Positions 9,079-17,128 are shown, counted from the first letter of the stretch. The stretch is DNA of 46,825 nucleotides from Nitriliruptoraceae bacterium (GCA_003563915.1 PWTE01000295.1:1-46825); one strand, 5' to 3'. Notes: generated by a model from the letters alone, not told the origin. Program-made: numbers and translations.

Positions 9079-9801
9079 TCAGCCGGGTGTGGACGCTGCC
9101 GCCTCGCCGTTGCCGTTTGCGTCGGTTGTCGCGGTTGGTCCGCTGTCGTCCTCGTCGTCGGTCTTCGGGTCGTCGGAGGACTCGGGGGGCAGCGGTGTTG
9201 GAGGTGGCAGGGCGTCACCGGTCCGGCGCAGCTTCGCGACGAGTTCCCACACGGCGTCGAACGCACGCATGGCCTGACGGGCGTCGTACAGCGCGCCGTG
9301 GGCCTGGTCACGGTCGTGGGGCACACCCAGGGCGTCGCAGGTCTTGGCGAGGCTGCGCGGAGCTTCGGGGCCGGGCGCGATGAAGGGCAGGGCCAGCGTC
9401 TCGACGTCCAGCAGGTGGTGGTCCCAGGTCGGCTCGACCTTGAGCTTGCGGCACATGTCGTGCAGGTGGCGGGCGTCGAAGTCGGGGACCGCGCCCACCA
9501 ACACCGCACCGTCCGCATCCTGGAGGAACTGGGTCAGCCACACCTTCGCCGGCGTCTTCTCCTGCGTCGCGATGCGCGTGTGGTAGTGGGTCAGCTCGAG
9601 GGCCCGGTCATCGGCACCGTCGATCGAGTGCTGCGGGAAGTACTGCCGCTCGACCTCGCGGCCGTCCTCGAAGCGGACGATCCACGCGACCTCGGTGAGT
9701 TCGTGGCGGGTGTGGTCGAGGCCGGTCGCCTCGGTGTCGATGAACACGAAGCGGGTGGGGCGTGGATCGGGTAGCTCACGGGTGTCGTCGGCGGTCGCCA
9801 T
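9079..9801 (-). CDS. DEDDh 3'-5' exonuclease (RNase T / DnaQ-like)
   Basis: The 240-residue product has the three exonuclease motifs in order: Exo I FIDTEATGL (about residues 19-27), Exo II around VPDFDARHL, and Exo III HGALYDARQAM with the His of the DEDDh type. Such enzymes remove nucleotides from 3' ends of DNA or RNA using two metal ions. The last 45 residues are Pro/Ser/Asp/Thr-rich and probably disordered. No polymerase or helicase domain is attached, so it could serve in repair, RNA trimming or proofreading in trans. The ATG at 9801 has only a weak ribosome site. It is a lone gene on the minus strand between two plus-strand operons. Confidence 0.85.
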   Translation of the reverse strand: MATADDTRELPDPRPTRFVFIDTEATGLDHTRHELTEVAWIVRFEDGREVERQYFPQHSIDGADDRALELTHYHTRIATQEKTPAKVWLTQFLQDADGAVLVGAVPDFDARHLHDMCRKLKVEPTWDHHLLDVETLALPFIAPGPEAPRSLAKTCDALGVPHDRDQAHGALYDARQAMRAFDAVWELVAKLRRTGDALPPPTPLPPESSDDPKTDDEDDSGPTATTDANGNGEAAASTPG

Positions 9802-10179
9802 GGGGATCCGAGCGGTCGTGGCTGCGGGGTCGATGCAAACCTACTGGTCGGGTGCGACCGCTGTCGCCGCCGTCCCCAGGCACGAACGAGCCGCCACGGT
9901 CAGGGCGTCGTTCCTGCCAGCGGGACGCTCGGGCGCCAGGGGTCGCCTACCCCTACAGTCAGATCGCCGCAGGCCAGGTACCGTCTGCGCGGTCGGGGCG
10001 ACCGTGCACGTGGCAGCGGGAGCTACCGTCGCGCTCACGGCCATGTCACGGGGAGTGGGCGCCGACGCCGAGGGCGGTGGACCGTCCCTGGCGAGGCCTC
10101 CGGGCCGTACACGCCGTTGCCGAGCATCACCGTCCGCGCCGCGCGTTCCCACCGTCGTCACCCCCGTCACCGAGGTGTC
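9802..10179 (+). other. 378-bp non-coding stretch between the exonuclease and dsbA-like genes
   Basis: I see no convincing gene here. It should hold the divergent promoters of the exonuclease and the dsbA-like gene. It contains the first copy of a 17-bp repeat (9876-9892) and an imperfect inverted repeat (arms GGCACGAACGA at 9879-9889 and TCGTTCCTGCC at 9908-9918, one mismatch) that could form a hairpin with an 18-nt loop. Confidence 0.5.
9876..9892 (+). repeat. 17-bp direct repeat, copy 1 (CCAGGCACGAACGAGCC)
   Basis: This is an exact match to 11911-11927 in the same orientation. The two copies flank the dsbA-ccdA pair on either side. Copy 1 forms one arm of an imperfect inverted repeat ending at 9918. 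Confidence 0.7.
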
Positions 10180-10998
10180 ATGCCCCGCCGACTGATCGCC
10201 CCGAGCGTGGCACTGCTGGTCGCACTCGTGCTCGTGGTCGTCGCCTTCACCGGCGACGACGCTCCCGTGCTCGTCGACACCTCCGATACCGACGCCTCCG
10301 ACACGTCAGCTACCGACGTCTCCGATGTCGACGATGTCTCCGATACCGGCACCTCGCCGCCCACGGGCGACGCTCCCAGCCGTGCACGGATGGCGGCACT
10401 GCGCGTCGAACCGGACGCCGGCCTCGCGGTCGGTGACCCGGACGCGCCGCTGGTGATGGTGACCTTCGAGTCCTTCGGGTGCCTGTGGTGCGGGGTGTTC
10501 CACCGCGAGACCCTGCCAGTGGTGCTGGAGGACTGGGTGGACACCGGCCGCCTGCGCATCGAGACCCGACTGCTGCCCTACGAGCCTCGCGCCGTACCGG
10601 GTGCGAGGATCGCCGCGGCAGCCGCGCAACAGGGGCGGTACTGGGAGCTCGCCGAGCACCTCTACCCGTTCATCGCCGGCACCGACGCGCCTCCGGTCGG
10701 TCGCGAGTTGACCTCCGACGAGCTCGCTGCCTACCAGGTGCGCCAGAGCGAGGAGGCCCTGCTCCGGCAGGCCGAGCTCGTCGCCGAACGGATCGGTCTC
10801 GACATGGACCGACTGCGGGCTGACCTGGCCGATCCGGCCACGGCCGCGATCGTCGAGCGCGACCAGCAACTCGCGTGGGCGTTGGGCTTCACGGGCACCC
10901 CGGCCTTCGTCGTGAACGGTGTCCCGCAGGGCGGCTACTCCGGTCCTGAGCGTTTCTCGGCGTTCCTGCAGGCCGTGTACGACGCCTCGGAGGGCTGA
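10180..10998 (+). CDS. Membrane-anchored DsbA-like thioredoxin-fold protein
   Basis: The 272-residue product starts with a basic N-terminus and one hydrophobic helix (LIAPSVALLVALVLVVVAF), consistent with a signal anchor. A Ser/Asp/Thr-rich linker (repeated SDT/DVSD units) follows, then a DsbA-type thioredoxin domain: DAPLVMVTFESFGCLWCGVFH holds the CxxC pair as CLWC, and TGTPAFVVNG carries the cis-Pro. Proteins of this family oxidise, isomerise or reduce thiols outside the membrane. CLWC is not the classical DsbA CPHC. The next gene, 4 bp away, is a CcdA/DsbD-type electron carrier, so the pair probably moves reductant across the membrane. The ATG at 10180 has GAGGTG just upstream. Confidence 0.85.
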   Translation: MPRRLIAPSVALLVALVLVVVAFTGDDAPVLVDTSDTDASDTSATDVSDVDDVSDTGTSPPTGDAPSRARMAALRVEPDAGLAVGDPDAPLVMVTFESFGCLWCGVFHRETLPVVLEDWVDTGRLRIETRLLPYEPRAVPGARIAAAAAQQGRYWELAEHLYPFIAGTDAPPVGRELTSDELAAYQVRQSEEALLRQAELVAERIGLDMDRLRADLADPATAAIVERDQQLAWALGFTGTPAFVVNGVPQGGYSGPERFSAFLQAVYDASEG

Positions 10999-11002
10999 GC
11001 CG

Positions 11003-11854
11003 ATGGCAGGTCTCGGGCCCGAGATCAGCTCCGTCGCCGCGTTCGCCGGAGGGCTGCTCGCACTGCTGAGTCCCTGCGGTGCCCTGCTGCTGCCGTCGTT
11101 CTTCGCCTACGCCTTCGACCGGCGGGGACGACTGCTCGCGCGTACCGGCATCTTCTACCTCGGGCTGGTCACGACGTTGGTTCCCCTCGGCGTCTCCGCG
11201 TCGGTCGCGACACGGTTCGTGCGCACCCAGCAGGACACGGTCCTGACCGTGGCGGGGATCGCGGTGATCATGCTGGGCGTACTGGTGTTGACCGGCTCGG
11301 GGTTCAAGCTGCTGCCCGATCGTCTACGCGCGGGCGAGGGCGGGGGGTCGACCTCCCGCACGGTCTACCTGCTGGGGCTGGTGTACGGGATCACCGGGTT
11401 CTGCACCGGCCCGATACTGGGCAGCATCCTGGTGATCGCCGCGGTCGGCGGGCGTCCGGCGCAGGGTGGCGCACTGCTGGCGGTGTACGCGCTGGGCATG
11501 GTCGTCCCCCTCGCGCTGCTGTCACTCGTGTGGGAGCGCATCGGGGCGGGAGCGATGCGGTGGCTGCGCGGCCGGGAGGTCGCGATCGGCCGGTGGCGCG
11601 TCCACTCGACCTCGCTGATCACCGGGCTGCTGCTGATCGGTGTGGGGGTCCTGCTCGTCACCGGCAGCGGGACCTTCGAGGCAGGCGACCTCGCGCTCGT
11701 AGGGGCACGTGCTGAGGAGCTGGTGCAGAGCGTCGGGCGCCGTATCCCGGACAGGTTGCTGGCGCTGCTGGGTGTGGCGCTGGCTGGCGGCTGGCTCCTC
11801 CGCAGGTGGCGTGCCGACGATCCTGCGGTGGAGCAGGAGACGGGCCCGGGTTGA
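11003..11854 (+). CDS. CcdA/DsbD-family transmembrane thiol electron carrier
   Basis: The 283-residue membrane protein has about six hydrophobic helices and the two Cys expected of the CcdA/DsbD core, in LLSPCGALLLPSF (helix 1) and GITGFCTGPILGS (helix 4). In this family the two Cys cycle between reduced and oxidised forms to carry electrons from cytoplasmic thioredoxin to outside thiol proteins, often for cytochrome c maturation. It lies 4 bp after the dsbA-like gene, which is the likely acceptor. An additional C-terminal helix (LLALLGVALAGGWLLRRW) follows. A strong hairpin after the gene probably ends the operon. Confidence 0.88.
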   Translation: MAGLGPEISSVAAFAGGLLALLSPCGALLLPSFFAYAFDRRGRLLARTGIFYLGLVTTLVPLGVSASVATRFVRTQQDTVLTVAGIAVIMLGVLVLTGSGFKLLPDRLRAGEGGGSTSRTVYLLGLVYGITGFCTGPILGSILVIAAVGGRPAQGGALLAVYALGMVVPLALLSLVWERIGAGAMRWLRGREVAIGRWRVHSTSLITGLLLIGVGVLLVTGSGTFEAGDLALVGARAEELVQSVGRRIPDRLLALLGVALAGGWLLRRWRADDPAVEQETGPG

Positions 11855-11910
11855 CCGAGAGGTGCCGCCCTGGGCAGTGGCGTGCCGCCGGCCCGCTGGC
11901 GCGGCCGTGT

Positions 11911-11927
11911 CCAGGCACGAACGAGCC
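11911..11927 (+). repeat. 17-bp direct repeat, copy 2 (CCAGGCACGAACGAGCC)
   Basis: This is an exact match to 9876-9892. The last bases of this copy form the left arm of the terminator-like hairpin at 11922-11952. Confidence 0.7.
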
Positions 11928-11952
11928 CCCGGGTGGTGGGCCCGGGGGCTCG
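11922..11952 (+). terminator. Strong GC hairpin after the ccdA-like gene
   Basis: A perfect 12-bp stem (CGAGCCCCCGGG with CCCGGGGGCTCG) encloses a 7-nt loop, 67 bp after the ccdA-like stop. No T-run follows, which is common for terminators in GC-rich actinobacteria. It separates the redox operon from recA. Confidence 0.75.
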
Positions 11953-11959
11953 GATCGGG

Positions 11960-12015
11960 CGGTGTGGCGGGACACCGTCCGAGCGGACCAGCGGTGTGGT
12001 GGAGCACCGCGGTCC
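11960..12015 (+). other. Two adjacent inverted repeats upstream of recA
   Basis: The first has arms CGGTGT (11960-11965) and ACACCG (11972-11977). The second has arms GGACC-A-GCGGTG (11985-11996) and CACCGC-GGTCC (12005-12015), 11 pairs with one bulged A and an 8-nt loop. With the preceding terminator they make three hairpins in a row. They may be part of a compound terminator or a small structured RNA. Confidence 0.4.
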
Positions 12016-12165
12016 TGGCAGACGATCGACCGGCGAGGGGAGAGAACCCACCGGTGATGTGCGGAGCACGCTAGGTGTCCTCTGGGAACGTGAGGTGACG
12101 TCGAGGTGGCCGCCAGGTGCACGTCTCACGACGGTCCAGCACACCGCGTCGCACCTGTTCGCGTT

Positions 12166-12179
12166 CGAACGGGCGTTCG
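12166..12179 (+). promoter_or_regulatory. LexA (SOS) box of recA
   Basis: CGAACGGGCGTTCG fits the actinobacterial/Gram-positive LexA operator CGAAC-N4-GTTCG perfectly. A TAGCGT -10-like hexamer begins 3 bp downstream at 12182, so bound LexA would cover the promoter. recA should therefore be SOS-inducible. Confidence 0.88.
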
Positions 12180-12353
12180 GATAGCGTCCCCGTCCACAGG
12201 TTCCGAACGGTCCTCCGCCGTGATGTCGCAGCGAGGACGTACGGTGCCGACGATGCGCCAGGCAGGAGCGGTCACGCCGCCAGCGCACCCGCCCGACCCG
12301 CAGCACCCCGCCGATCTGCACGACCCGCCCGATCGATCCACCTGGAGGACGCC

Positions 12354-15300
12354 GTGGACCGCGAGAAGTCACTGGACCTGGCCCTGGCCAACATCGAGAA
12401 GCAGTTCGGCAAGGGCTCGCTGATGCGGCTCGGCGATGAGGCGGCGGTCAAGATCGCGTCGATCCCGACCGGCGCCCTGTCGCTGGACCTCGCCCTCGGC
12501 ATCGGCGGTCTGCCTCGGGGCCGGGTCGTGGAGATCTACGGCCCCGAAAGTAGTGGGAAGTGCCATCCTGCCGGCACCTACATCTGGACGGAACACGGCC
12601 TCGAGACGATCGAGGAGGTGTTCGCCCGGGTCGGGCAACCCGCCAGTTGCACCTCGCGCGTCACCGATGTCCGCGAGCACGGCCTGCGGCTGGTCAACGA
12701 GGAGGACGAACTCGAACCCCTCGCGGCGGTCACCCACAACAACCGGCGGCCGGTGTGGCGGGTCACCCTCGGATCCGGGCGGCACGTCGAGGCGACCGCC
12801 AACCACCCGCTGCGGATCCTGAACGAACACGGACGGATCGTCTGGCGCAAGGTCAGGGAGCTCCAGGACGGCGACGTGCTCGTGTCCGCGTTGTTCGGCG
12901 CCGAGGCTGCCGTGGGCAGCAGCGACCTGTCCGAGGACGAGGCGCTGTTGCTCGGCTACCTCGTGGCGGAGGGGGCCCTCGGCGAGGCGAACCGTCACGC
13001 GATCCGGTTCACGAACGCGCACGACCCGGACGTGTTCGAGGAGTTCGTGCAGCTCGTCGAGCACGTGCTGGGGGTGGCCCGCGAGCAGGTCCGGACCTAC
13101 GCCGACAAGGACCACGCGATCTACGACACGGCGCTGCGCCGCCGGCTCGCGGACGACTACGGGCTCGCGTACCCCGGATCGGCCGACAAGGAGGTGCCCT
13201 ACAAGGTCCGCACCGGCGGTCCGAAGATCCAGCGCGCCTTCCTGTCGGCCCTCTTCGAAGGGGACGGGTGGATCGAAGAGGGGCCGAACATCTGCCTCAC
13301 GTCGGCCTCCCGGACCCTGATCGAGCAGGTGCAGCACCTGCTGTACGGCCTGGGTGTCCCGGCGACGATCCGTACCCGCCACCACGACGAGCTCGACCGC
13401 GACTACCACCAGGTGTCGATCCCTGCGGCGGGGGTGCCGCGGTTCCTGGACCAGATCGGGTTCCGCTCCGCTCGACGCCGTGCCCAGGTCGAGCGGATCA
13501 TGCCCACCCCGGTCGACGGTGACCTGTCGTGCCCGGCGGAGCGTCTCCCGCACCTCGAGGAGCTGCTCACCGACCTGCGGGACGCGTTCGGTGGGGACCG
13601 GGAGCTCGACCGGCTCACGCGGGAAGTTCTCAGGACCGACCTCGTCGCCGAGGGTGGCCGGGTGCGGTGCACCCCTCGCCGGTTGATCCAGATCCTCGAG
13701 TGGGTCGACGCCCGCCACACCCCGCAGAGCGCGGTCCCGTTGGTCGCCCAGCTGCGCGAACTCGTCGCGCGTCCCCTGACCTACGAACGCATCGTGTCGA
13801 TCGAGGCGGTGGGGGAGGTGCCGACCTTCGACGTGATGGTCCCGGAGACCCACAGCTTCCTCGCGAACGGCGTGCTCTCGCACAACACGACCGTGGCGCT
13901 GCATGCGGTCGCGGAGGCCCAGCGAGCGGGCGGGATCGCGGCGTTCATCGACGCCGAGCATGCCCTCGACCCCAGCTACGCCAAGGCACTCGGTGTCGAC
14001 ATCAACGAACTGCTCGTGTCGCAGCCGGACACCGGTGAGCAGGCGCTCGAGATCGCGGACATGCTGATCCGGTCCAACGCGGTCGACATCGTCGTCATCG
14101 ACTCGGTCGCGGCGTTGACCCCTCGGGCCGAGATCGAAGGCGAGATGGGGGACAGCCACGTCGGCTTGCAGGCCCGCCTGATGAGCCAGGCGTTGCGCAA
14201 GCTGTCGGGCTCGATCAGCCGATCACGCACCACCGCGGTGTTCATCAACCAGCTCCGCGAGAAGGTAGGGGTGATGTTCGGTTGCGCAAGCGGCTCGACG
14301 CGGGTCACGCTGGCCGACGGTTCGCATGAGACCATCGCACGCATCGTGAAGGAGCGCCTCCCGGTCGAGGTGCTCACCTACGACGGGCAGAGCGGACGGA
14401 TCGTGAAGCGGCCCGTCACCGATTGGTTCGATAACGGCCCGACGGAACGATTCCACCACATCGTTGTGGAGCGGGCTGGTGCAGGCACCGGACATGGCGA
14501 ATCCCACATCGACTTCACGGCTAACCATCGCATCATGACTCCGTCGGGGTGGCGCGAGGCGAGGGAGCTCGAGGTCGGCGATCGGGTTATCCAATCCGTG
14601 CCGACGTACCTGTCGGAGTTCCAATGGGAGGTCGTCCTCGGAACCCTGATGGGGGATGCCTCACTCTCAGAGACACCGAAGAAGACCGCTGCCCGCTTGC
14701 GTTGGGGGCATGGCCGCACTCAGGCTGAGTATGCGGACTGGAAGGCATCGCTCTTCTCGAACGTGACGGTGTCGCGAACGACGAATGCGAAGGGGGCGGT
14801 CTTCCACGACCTGAAGGCACTTCCTGAGCTTGCCGAGCTTCGGCAAGCGGTCTACCTGGCCAGGAAGAAGGTCCTCAGCTGGGATTACCTCAAGCGTTTG
14901 ACGCCGCTGTCACTGGCCATCTGGTATCAGGATGACGGCAGTTTCCAGCTCCGCTCCAAGGGGGTCCAAGAACGCACTCAGGGAGGCTCGGGTCGCAGCG
15001 AGATCTGCGTCTCTGCGTTCGAGGCGACGAGCCGTGAGCGACTGCGCCAGCATCTCGCCGACACGTGGGGGCTCGACGCGAAGCTGAAGGAACGGGGCAA
15101 GCGGGGCGTCCCGTACCTGGTCTTCGGTCGACACGCCACGGACCGGCTTCATGAGCTGGTTGCTCCCTACGTCCATCCTTCGATGGAGTACAAGCTACTC
15201 CCACGATTCCGTGGTCGGTTCGCTGTAACTCCGGAGATCGGTGAGCAACGGTTCATGCCGGTTCCGATGGTCATCCGACGCATCGAGGTCCGTGACGCTC

Positions 15301-17126
15301 CTCGCACCGACCGGCATCGTTACGACATCGAGGTGGCAGGGACGCACAACTACTTCGCTGACGGGATCATGGTCCACAACTCGCCGGAGACGACCCCTGG
15401 GGGGCGGGCGCTGAAGTTCTACTCGTCCGTTCGACTGGACGTCCGGCGCATCGAGACCCTCAAGGACGGCACCGACGCCGTCGGGAACCGGGTCCGCGTC
15501 AAGGTCGTGAAGAACAAGTGCGTCGCGGCGGGTACGAAGGTGTTCGACCCGGCGACCGGGCTCACCCACCGCGTCGAGGACATCGTCCAAGACGACAGGG
15601 GCGCTGCGGTCTGGGCCGTCGACAAGGCGGGACGCGCTCATGTGCGTCCCATCCTGCGGCGGATGGATCAGGGTGAGCAGGACACCATCGGGCTCGAACT
15701 GCGCGACGGGACCGAACTCGTCGTGACACCGGACCACAGGATCCTGACCGAACATGGCTGGCACCAGGCTGGCGATCTGCAGGTCGGTGACCGTGTGGCG
15801 AGGCCGCGACGTCTCGGCGACTTCGGTACCGCTGAGCCGATCCCCGCCGACCATGCCCGCTTGCTCGGCTACCTGATCGGTGATGGTTACGTCGGTGGCA
15901 AGACGCCGATCGCCGTCATCGACGCCGAACCCGACCTGCAGGCGGATGCCGCGGCTATCGCCGAGAGCCTCGGCTGCAAGGTCAGGACACACCAGGACGG
16001 GCTGGAGGCCGCCTTCTCGCACCGACCGGGTGAACGCAACGGTGTGACCGCACTCGCCCGGTGGGCGGAGATCTACGGGCACCTCGAGTGGCAGAGGCGG
16101 ATCCCAGCTGCGCTGTTCCAACCGGACGTCTCCGAAGAGGTGCTCGCCAACCTGATCTTCGGCATCTGGGAGTCAGATGGCTGGATCAGCCGTGACCAGA
16201 CCGATGGTGTACGCGTCGGATTCGTGACGACCTCCGAGCAGCTCGCCTGGCAGCTGCACTGGCTGCTCCTGCGGTGGGGGATCACCAGCGCGGTCAGCGT
16301 CCAGCAGCCCGGTTCCCGCCGCAGCCTCATCGACGGGCGTCGGATCGAGTCGCGTCGCCCCTGCTGGCAGGTGCGGGTCTCCGGGATCGACAACGTCACG
16401 CGGTTCGCGGACGCGCTTCCGACCTGGGGGCCGCGTGGACGCAAGCTGACCGAGGTCCTCGACGACCCGGGGCTGGCGCGTCACCGCGGTTCCAGGGCCG
16501 TCTACCTGTCGCAGGCCGTGACCGAGCCGGTCCTGGCACACCTGCGCAACCTCGACCTGCGTCCTGTCGAGGTCGCGGCGATGATCGGCGAGCGCGCGGG
16601 TGACCCGCGCGGCGGTCTGAAGCAGGTGCTCGGTCTGCGCAGGCTGCGTCGCGACCACGTCCAGCGGCTGGCTGACGCTCTGGACGACCCGTTCCTCCGC
16701 GAGATGCTCCAGGACGACCTCTACTACGACCGGGTCATCGCGATCCACGAGCGCGGACGACGACCCACCTTCGACATCGAGGTGGAGGAGCACCACAACT
16801 TCGTCGCCGACGATGTGGTCGTCCACAACTGCGCACCCCCTTTCCGCCAAGCGGAGTTCGACATCGTGTATGGCGAGGGCATCTCGAAGGAGGGATCGCT
16901 CATCGACGTCGGGGTCGACGAAGGCATCATCCGCAAGGCCGGGGCTTGGTACACCTACGACGGTGAGCAGCTCGGCCAGGGCAAGGAGAACGCTCGCAAC
17001 TTCCTCAAGGAGAACGGCGACATCGCCCTCGAGATCGAGAAGAAGATCAAGGACAAGCTCGGCGTGAACCCGATCGCGGCGGACGAGGTCGCCGGTGAGG
17101 TCGACGACGAGGACGAGGAGGCGTAG
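12354..17126 (+). CDS. recA: RecA recombinase precursor containing three inteins
   Basis: The 1590-residue precursor yields a 345-residue RecA after removal of three inteins. The exteins are 12354-12560 (residues 1-69, [20 protein letters not shown] to GPESSGK), 13887-14282 (132 residues, TTVALHAV to KVGVMFG), 15381-15518 (46 residues, SPETTPGG to VKVVKNK) and 16830-17126 (98 residues, [10 protein letters not shown] to an acidic tail). Joined, they give a complete RecA with Walker A GPESSGKTT, the [10 protein letters not shown] Walker B region, the DNA-binding loops and the C-terminal domain. RecA pairs homologous DNA and activates LexA self-cleavage. The GTG at 12354 has GGAGG 7 nt upstream. 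An SOS box controls the promoter. recX starts 2 nt after the stop. Without splicing the P-loop is broken, so the precursor cannot be an active ATPase. Confidence 0.97.
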   Translation: MDREKSLDLALANIEKQFGKGSLMRLGDEAAVKIASIPTGALSLDLALGIGGLPRGRVVEIYGPESSGKCHPAGTYIWTEHGLETIEEVFARVGQPASCTSRVTDVREHGLRLVNEEDELEPLAAVTHNNRRPVWRVTLGSGRHVEATANHPLRILNEHGRIVWRKVRELQDGDVLVSALFGAEAAVGSSDLSEDEALLLGYLVAEGALGEANRHAIRFTNAHDPDVFEEFVQLVEHVLGVAREQVRTYADKDHAIYDTALRRRLADDYGLAYPGSADKEVPYKVRTGGPKIQRAFLSALFEGDGWIEEGPNICLTSASRTLIEQVQHLLYGLGVPATIRTRHHDELDRDYHQVSIPAAGVPRFLDQIGFRSARRRAQVERIMPTPVDGDLSCPAERLPHLEELLTDLRDAFGGDRELDRLTREVLRTDLVAEGGRVRCTPRRLIQILEWVDARHTPQSAVPLVAQLRELVARPLTYERIVSIEAVGEVPTFDVMVPETHSFLANGVLSHNTTVALHAVAEAQRAGGIAAFIDAEHALDPSYAKALGVDINELLVSQPDTGEQALEIADMLIRSNAVDIVVIDSVAALTPRAEIEGEMGDSHVGLQARLMSQALRKLSGSISRSRTTAVFINQLREKVGVMFGCASGSTRVTLADGSHETIARIVKERLPVEVLTYDGQSGRIVKRPVTDWFDNGPTERFHHIVVERAGAGTGHGESHIDFTANHRIMTPSGWREARELEVGDRVIQSVPTYLSEFQWEVVLGTLMGDASLSETPKKTAARLRWGHGRTQAEYADWKASLFSNVTVSRTTNAKGAVFHDLKALPELAELRQAVYLARKKVLSWDYLKRLTPLSLAIWYQDDGSFQLRSKGVQERTQGGSGRSEICVSAFEATSRERLRQHLADTWGLDAKLKERGKRGVPYLVFGRHATDRLHELVAPYVHPSMEYKLLPRFRGRFAVTPEIGEQRFMPVPMVIRRIEVRDAPRTDRHRYDIEVAGTHNYFADGIMVHNSPETTPGGRALKFYSSVRLDVRRIETLKDGTDAVGNRVRVKVVKNKCVAAGTKVFDPATGLTHRVEDIVQDDRGAAVWAVDKAGRAHVRPILRRMDQGEQDTIGLELRDGTELVVTPDHRILTEHGWHQAGDLQVGDRVARPRRLGDFGTAEPIPADHARLLGYLIGDGYVGGKTPIAVIDAEPDLQADAAAIAESLGCKVRTHQDGLEAAFSHRPGERNGVTALARWAEIYGHLEWQRRIPAALFQPDVSEEVLANLIFGIWESDGWISRDQTDGVRVGFVTTSEQLAWQLHWLLLRWGITSAVSVQQPGSRRSLIDGRRIESRRPCWQVRVSGIDNVTRFADALPTWGPRGRKLTEVLDDPGLARHRGSRAVYLSQAVTEPVLAHLRNLDLRPVEVAAMIGERAGDPRGGLKQVLGLRRLRRDHVQRLADALDDPFLREMLQDDLYYDRVIAIHERGRRPTFDIEVEEHHNFVADDVVVHNCAPPFRQAEFDIVYGEGISKEGSLIDVGVDEGIIRKAGAWYTYDGEQLGQGKENARNFLKENGDIALEIEKKIKDKLGVNPIAADEVAGEVDDEDEEA
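12561..13886 (+). other. RecA intein 1 (P-loop site), 442 aa, LAGLIDADG type
   Basis: This in-frame insertion sits between Lys69 of GPESSGK and the following Thr-Thr of the RecA Walker A motif. It begins with Cys ([20 protein letters not shown]) and ends with [10 protein letters not shown]; the +1 residue is Thr. The block B histidine is in ATANHPL. Two LAGLIDADG-type helices are present: [10 protein letters not shown] (acid Glu137) and [11 protein letters not shown] (acid Asp235), so a homing endonuclease may still be active. The block F/G region reads [18 protein letters not shown] then THSFLANG. All motifs for autocatalytic splicing are present. An intein in a RecA P-loop is, as far as I recall, not one of the two classic mycobacterial RecA sites. 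Its base composition is close to that of the exteins. Confidence 0.95.
14283..15380 (+). other. RecA intein 2 (MFG/SPETT site), 366 aa, LAGLIDADG type
   Basis: The insertion lies after KVGVMFG and before SPETTPGG. From memory this is the position of the Mycobacterium leprae RecA intein, and the length is nearly the same (about 365). It begins [14 protein letters not shown] and ends [11 protein letters not shown]; the +1 residue is Ser. The block B histidine is in FTANHRIM. Endonuclease helices are [12 protein letters not shown] (Asp125) and [11 protein letters not shown] (Asp217/Asp218). It uses more A/T-ending codons than the exteins or the other two inteins, for example GAT, GCA, GTT and CGT in several places, which hints at later arrival. 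Confidence 0.95.
15519..16829 (+). other. RecA intein 3 (KNK/C site), 437 aa, orthologue of the M. tuberculosis RecA intein
   Basis: The insertion lies after VKVVKNK and before [10 protein letters not shown], the site of the M. tuberculosis RecA intein. It begins [18 protein letters not shown] and ends [11 protein letters not shown]; the +1 residue is Cys. The block B histidine is in [21 protein letters not shown] helices are [12 protein letters not shown] (Asp122) and [13 protein letters not shown] (Asp220). Stretches such as [18 protein letters not shown]-like sequence, [22 protein letters not shown] and GDPRGG-KQVLG match the tuberculosis intein as I remember it, and the length is close to its 440 residues. 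Vertical descent or repeated homing within actinobacteria would explain this. Confidence 0.95.
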
Positions 17127-17128
17127 GC

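Larger units (their letters stand above)
11855..12353 (+). other. 499-bp non-coding stretch upstream of recA
   Basis: No gene is credible here. In order it holds the second 17-bp repeat, the terminator hairpin (11922-11952), two further inverted repeats (11960-11977 and 11985-12015), an unmarked stretch, the SOS box (12166-12179) with a TAGCGT -10-like hexamer at 12182, and a leader of about 160 nt before the recA GTG. The very long reading frame that opens at 12117 covers part of this DNA, but no RecA-like sequence precedes 12354. Confidence 0.6.

Noticed and set aside
10270-10380. Asp/Ser/Thr-rich repeats in the dsbA-like gene as a microsatellite
   Set aside because: It is coding linker sequence with varied codons, not an exact DNA repeat.
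12117-12353. Extension of the recA reading frame upstream to 12117
   Set aside because: The sequence before 12354 has no RecA similarity and overlaps the SOS box and promoter. The GTG at 12354 has GGAGG at good spacing and begins the known RecA N-terminus.
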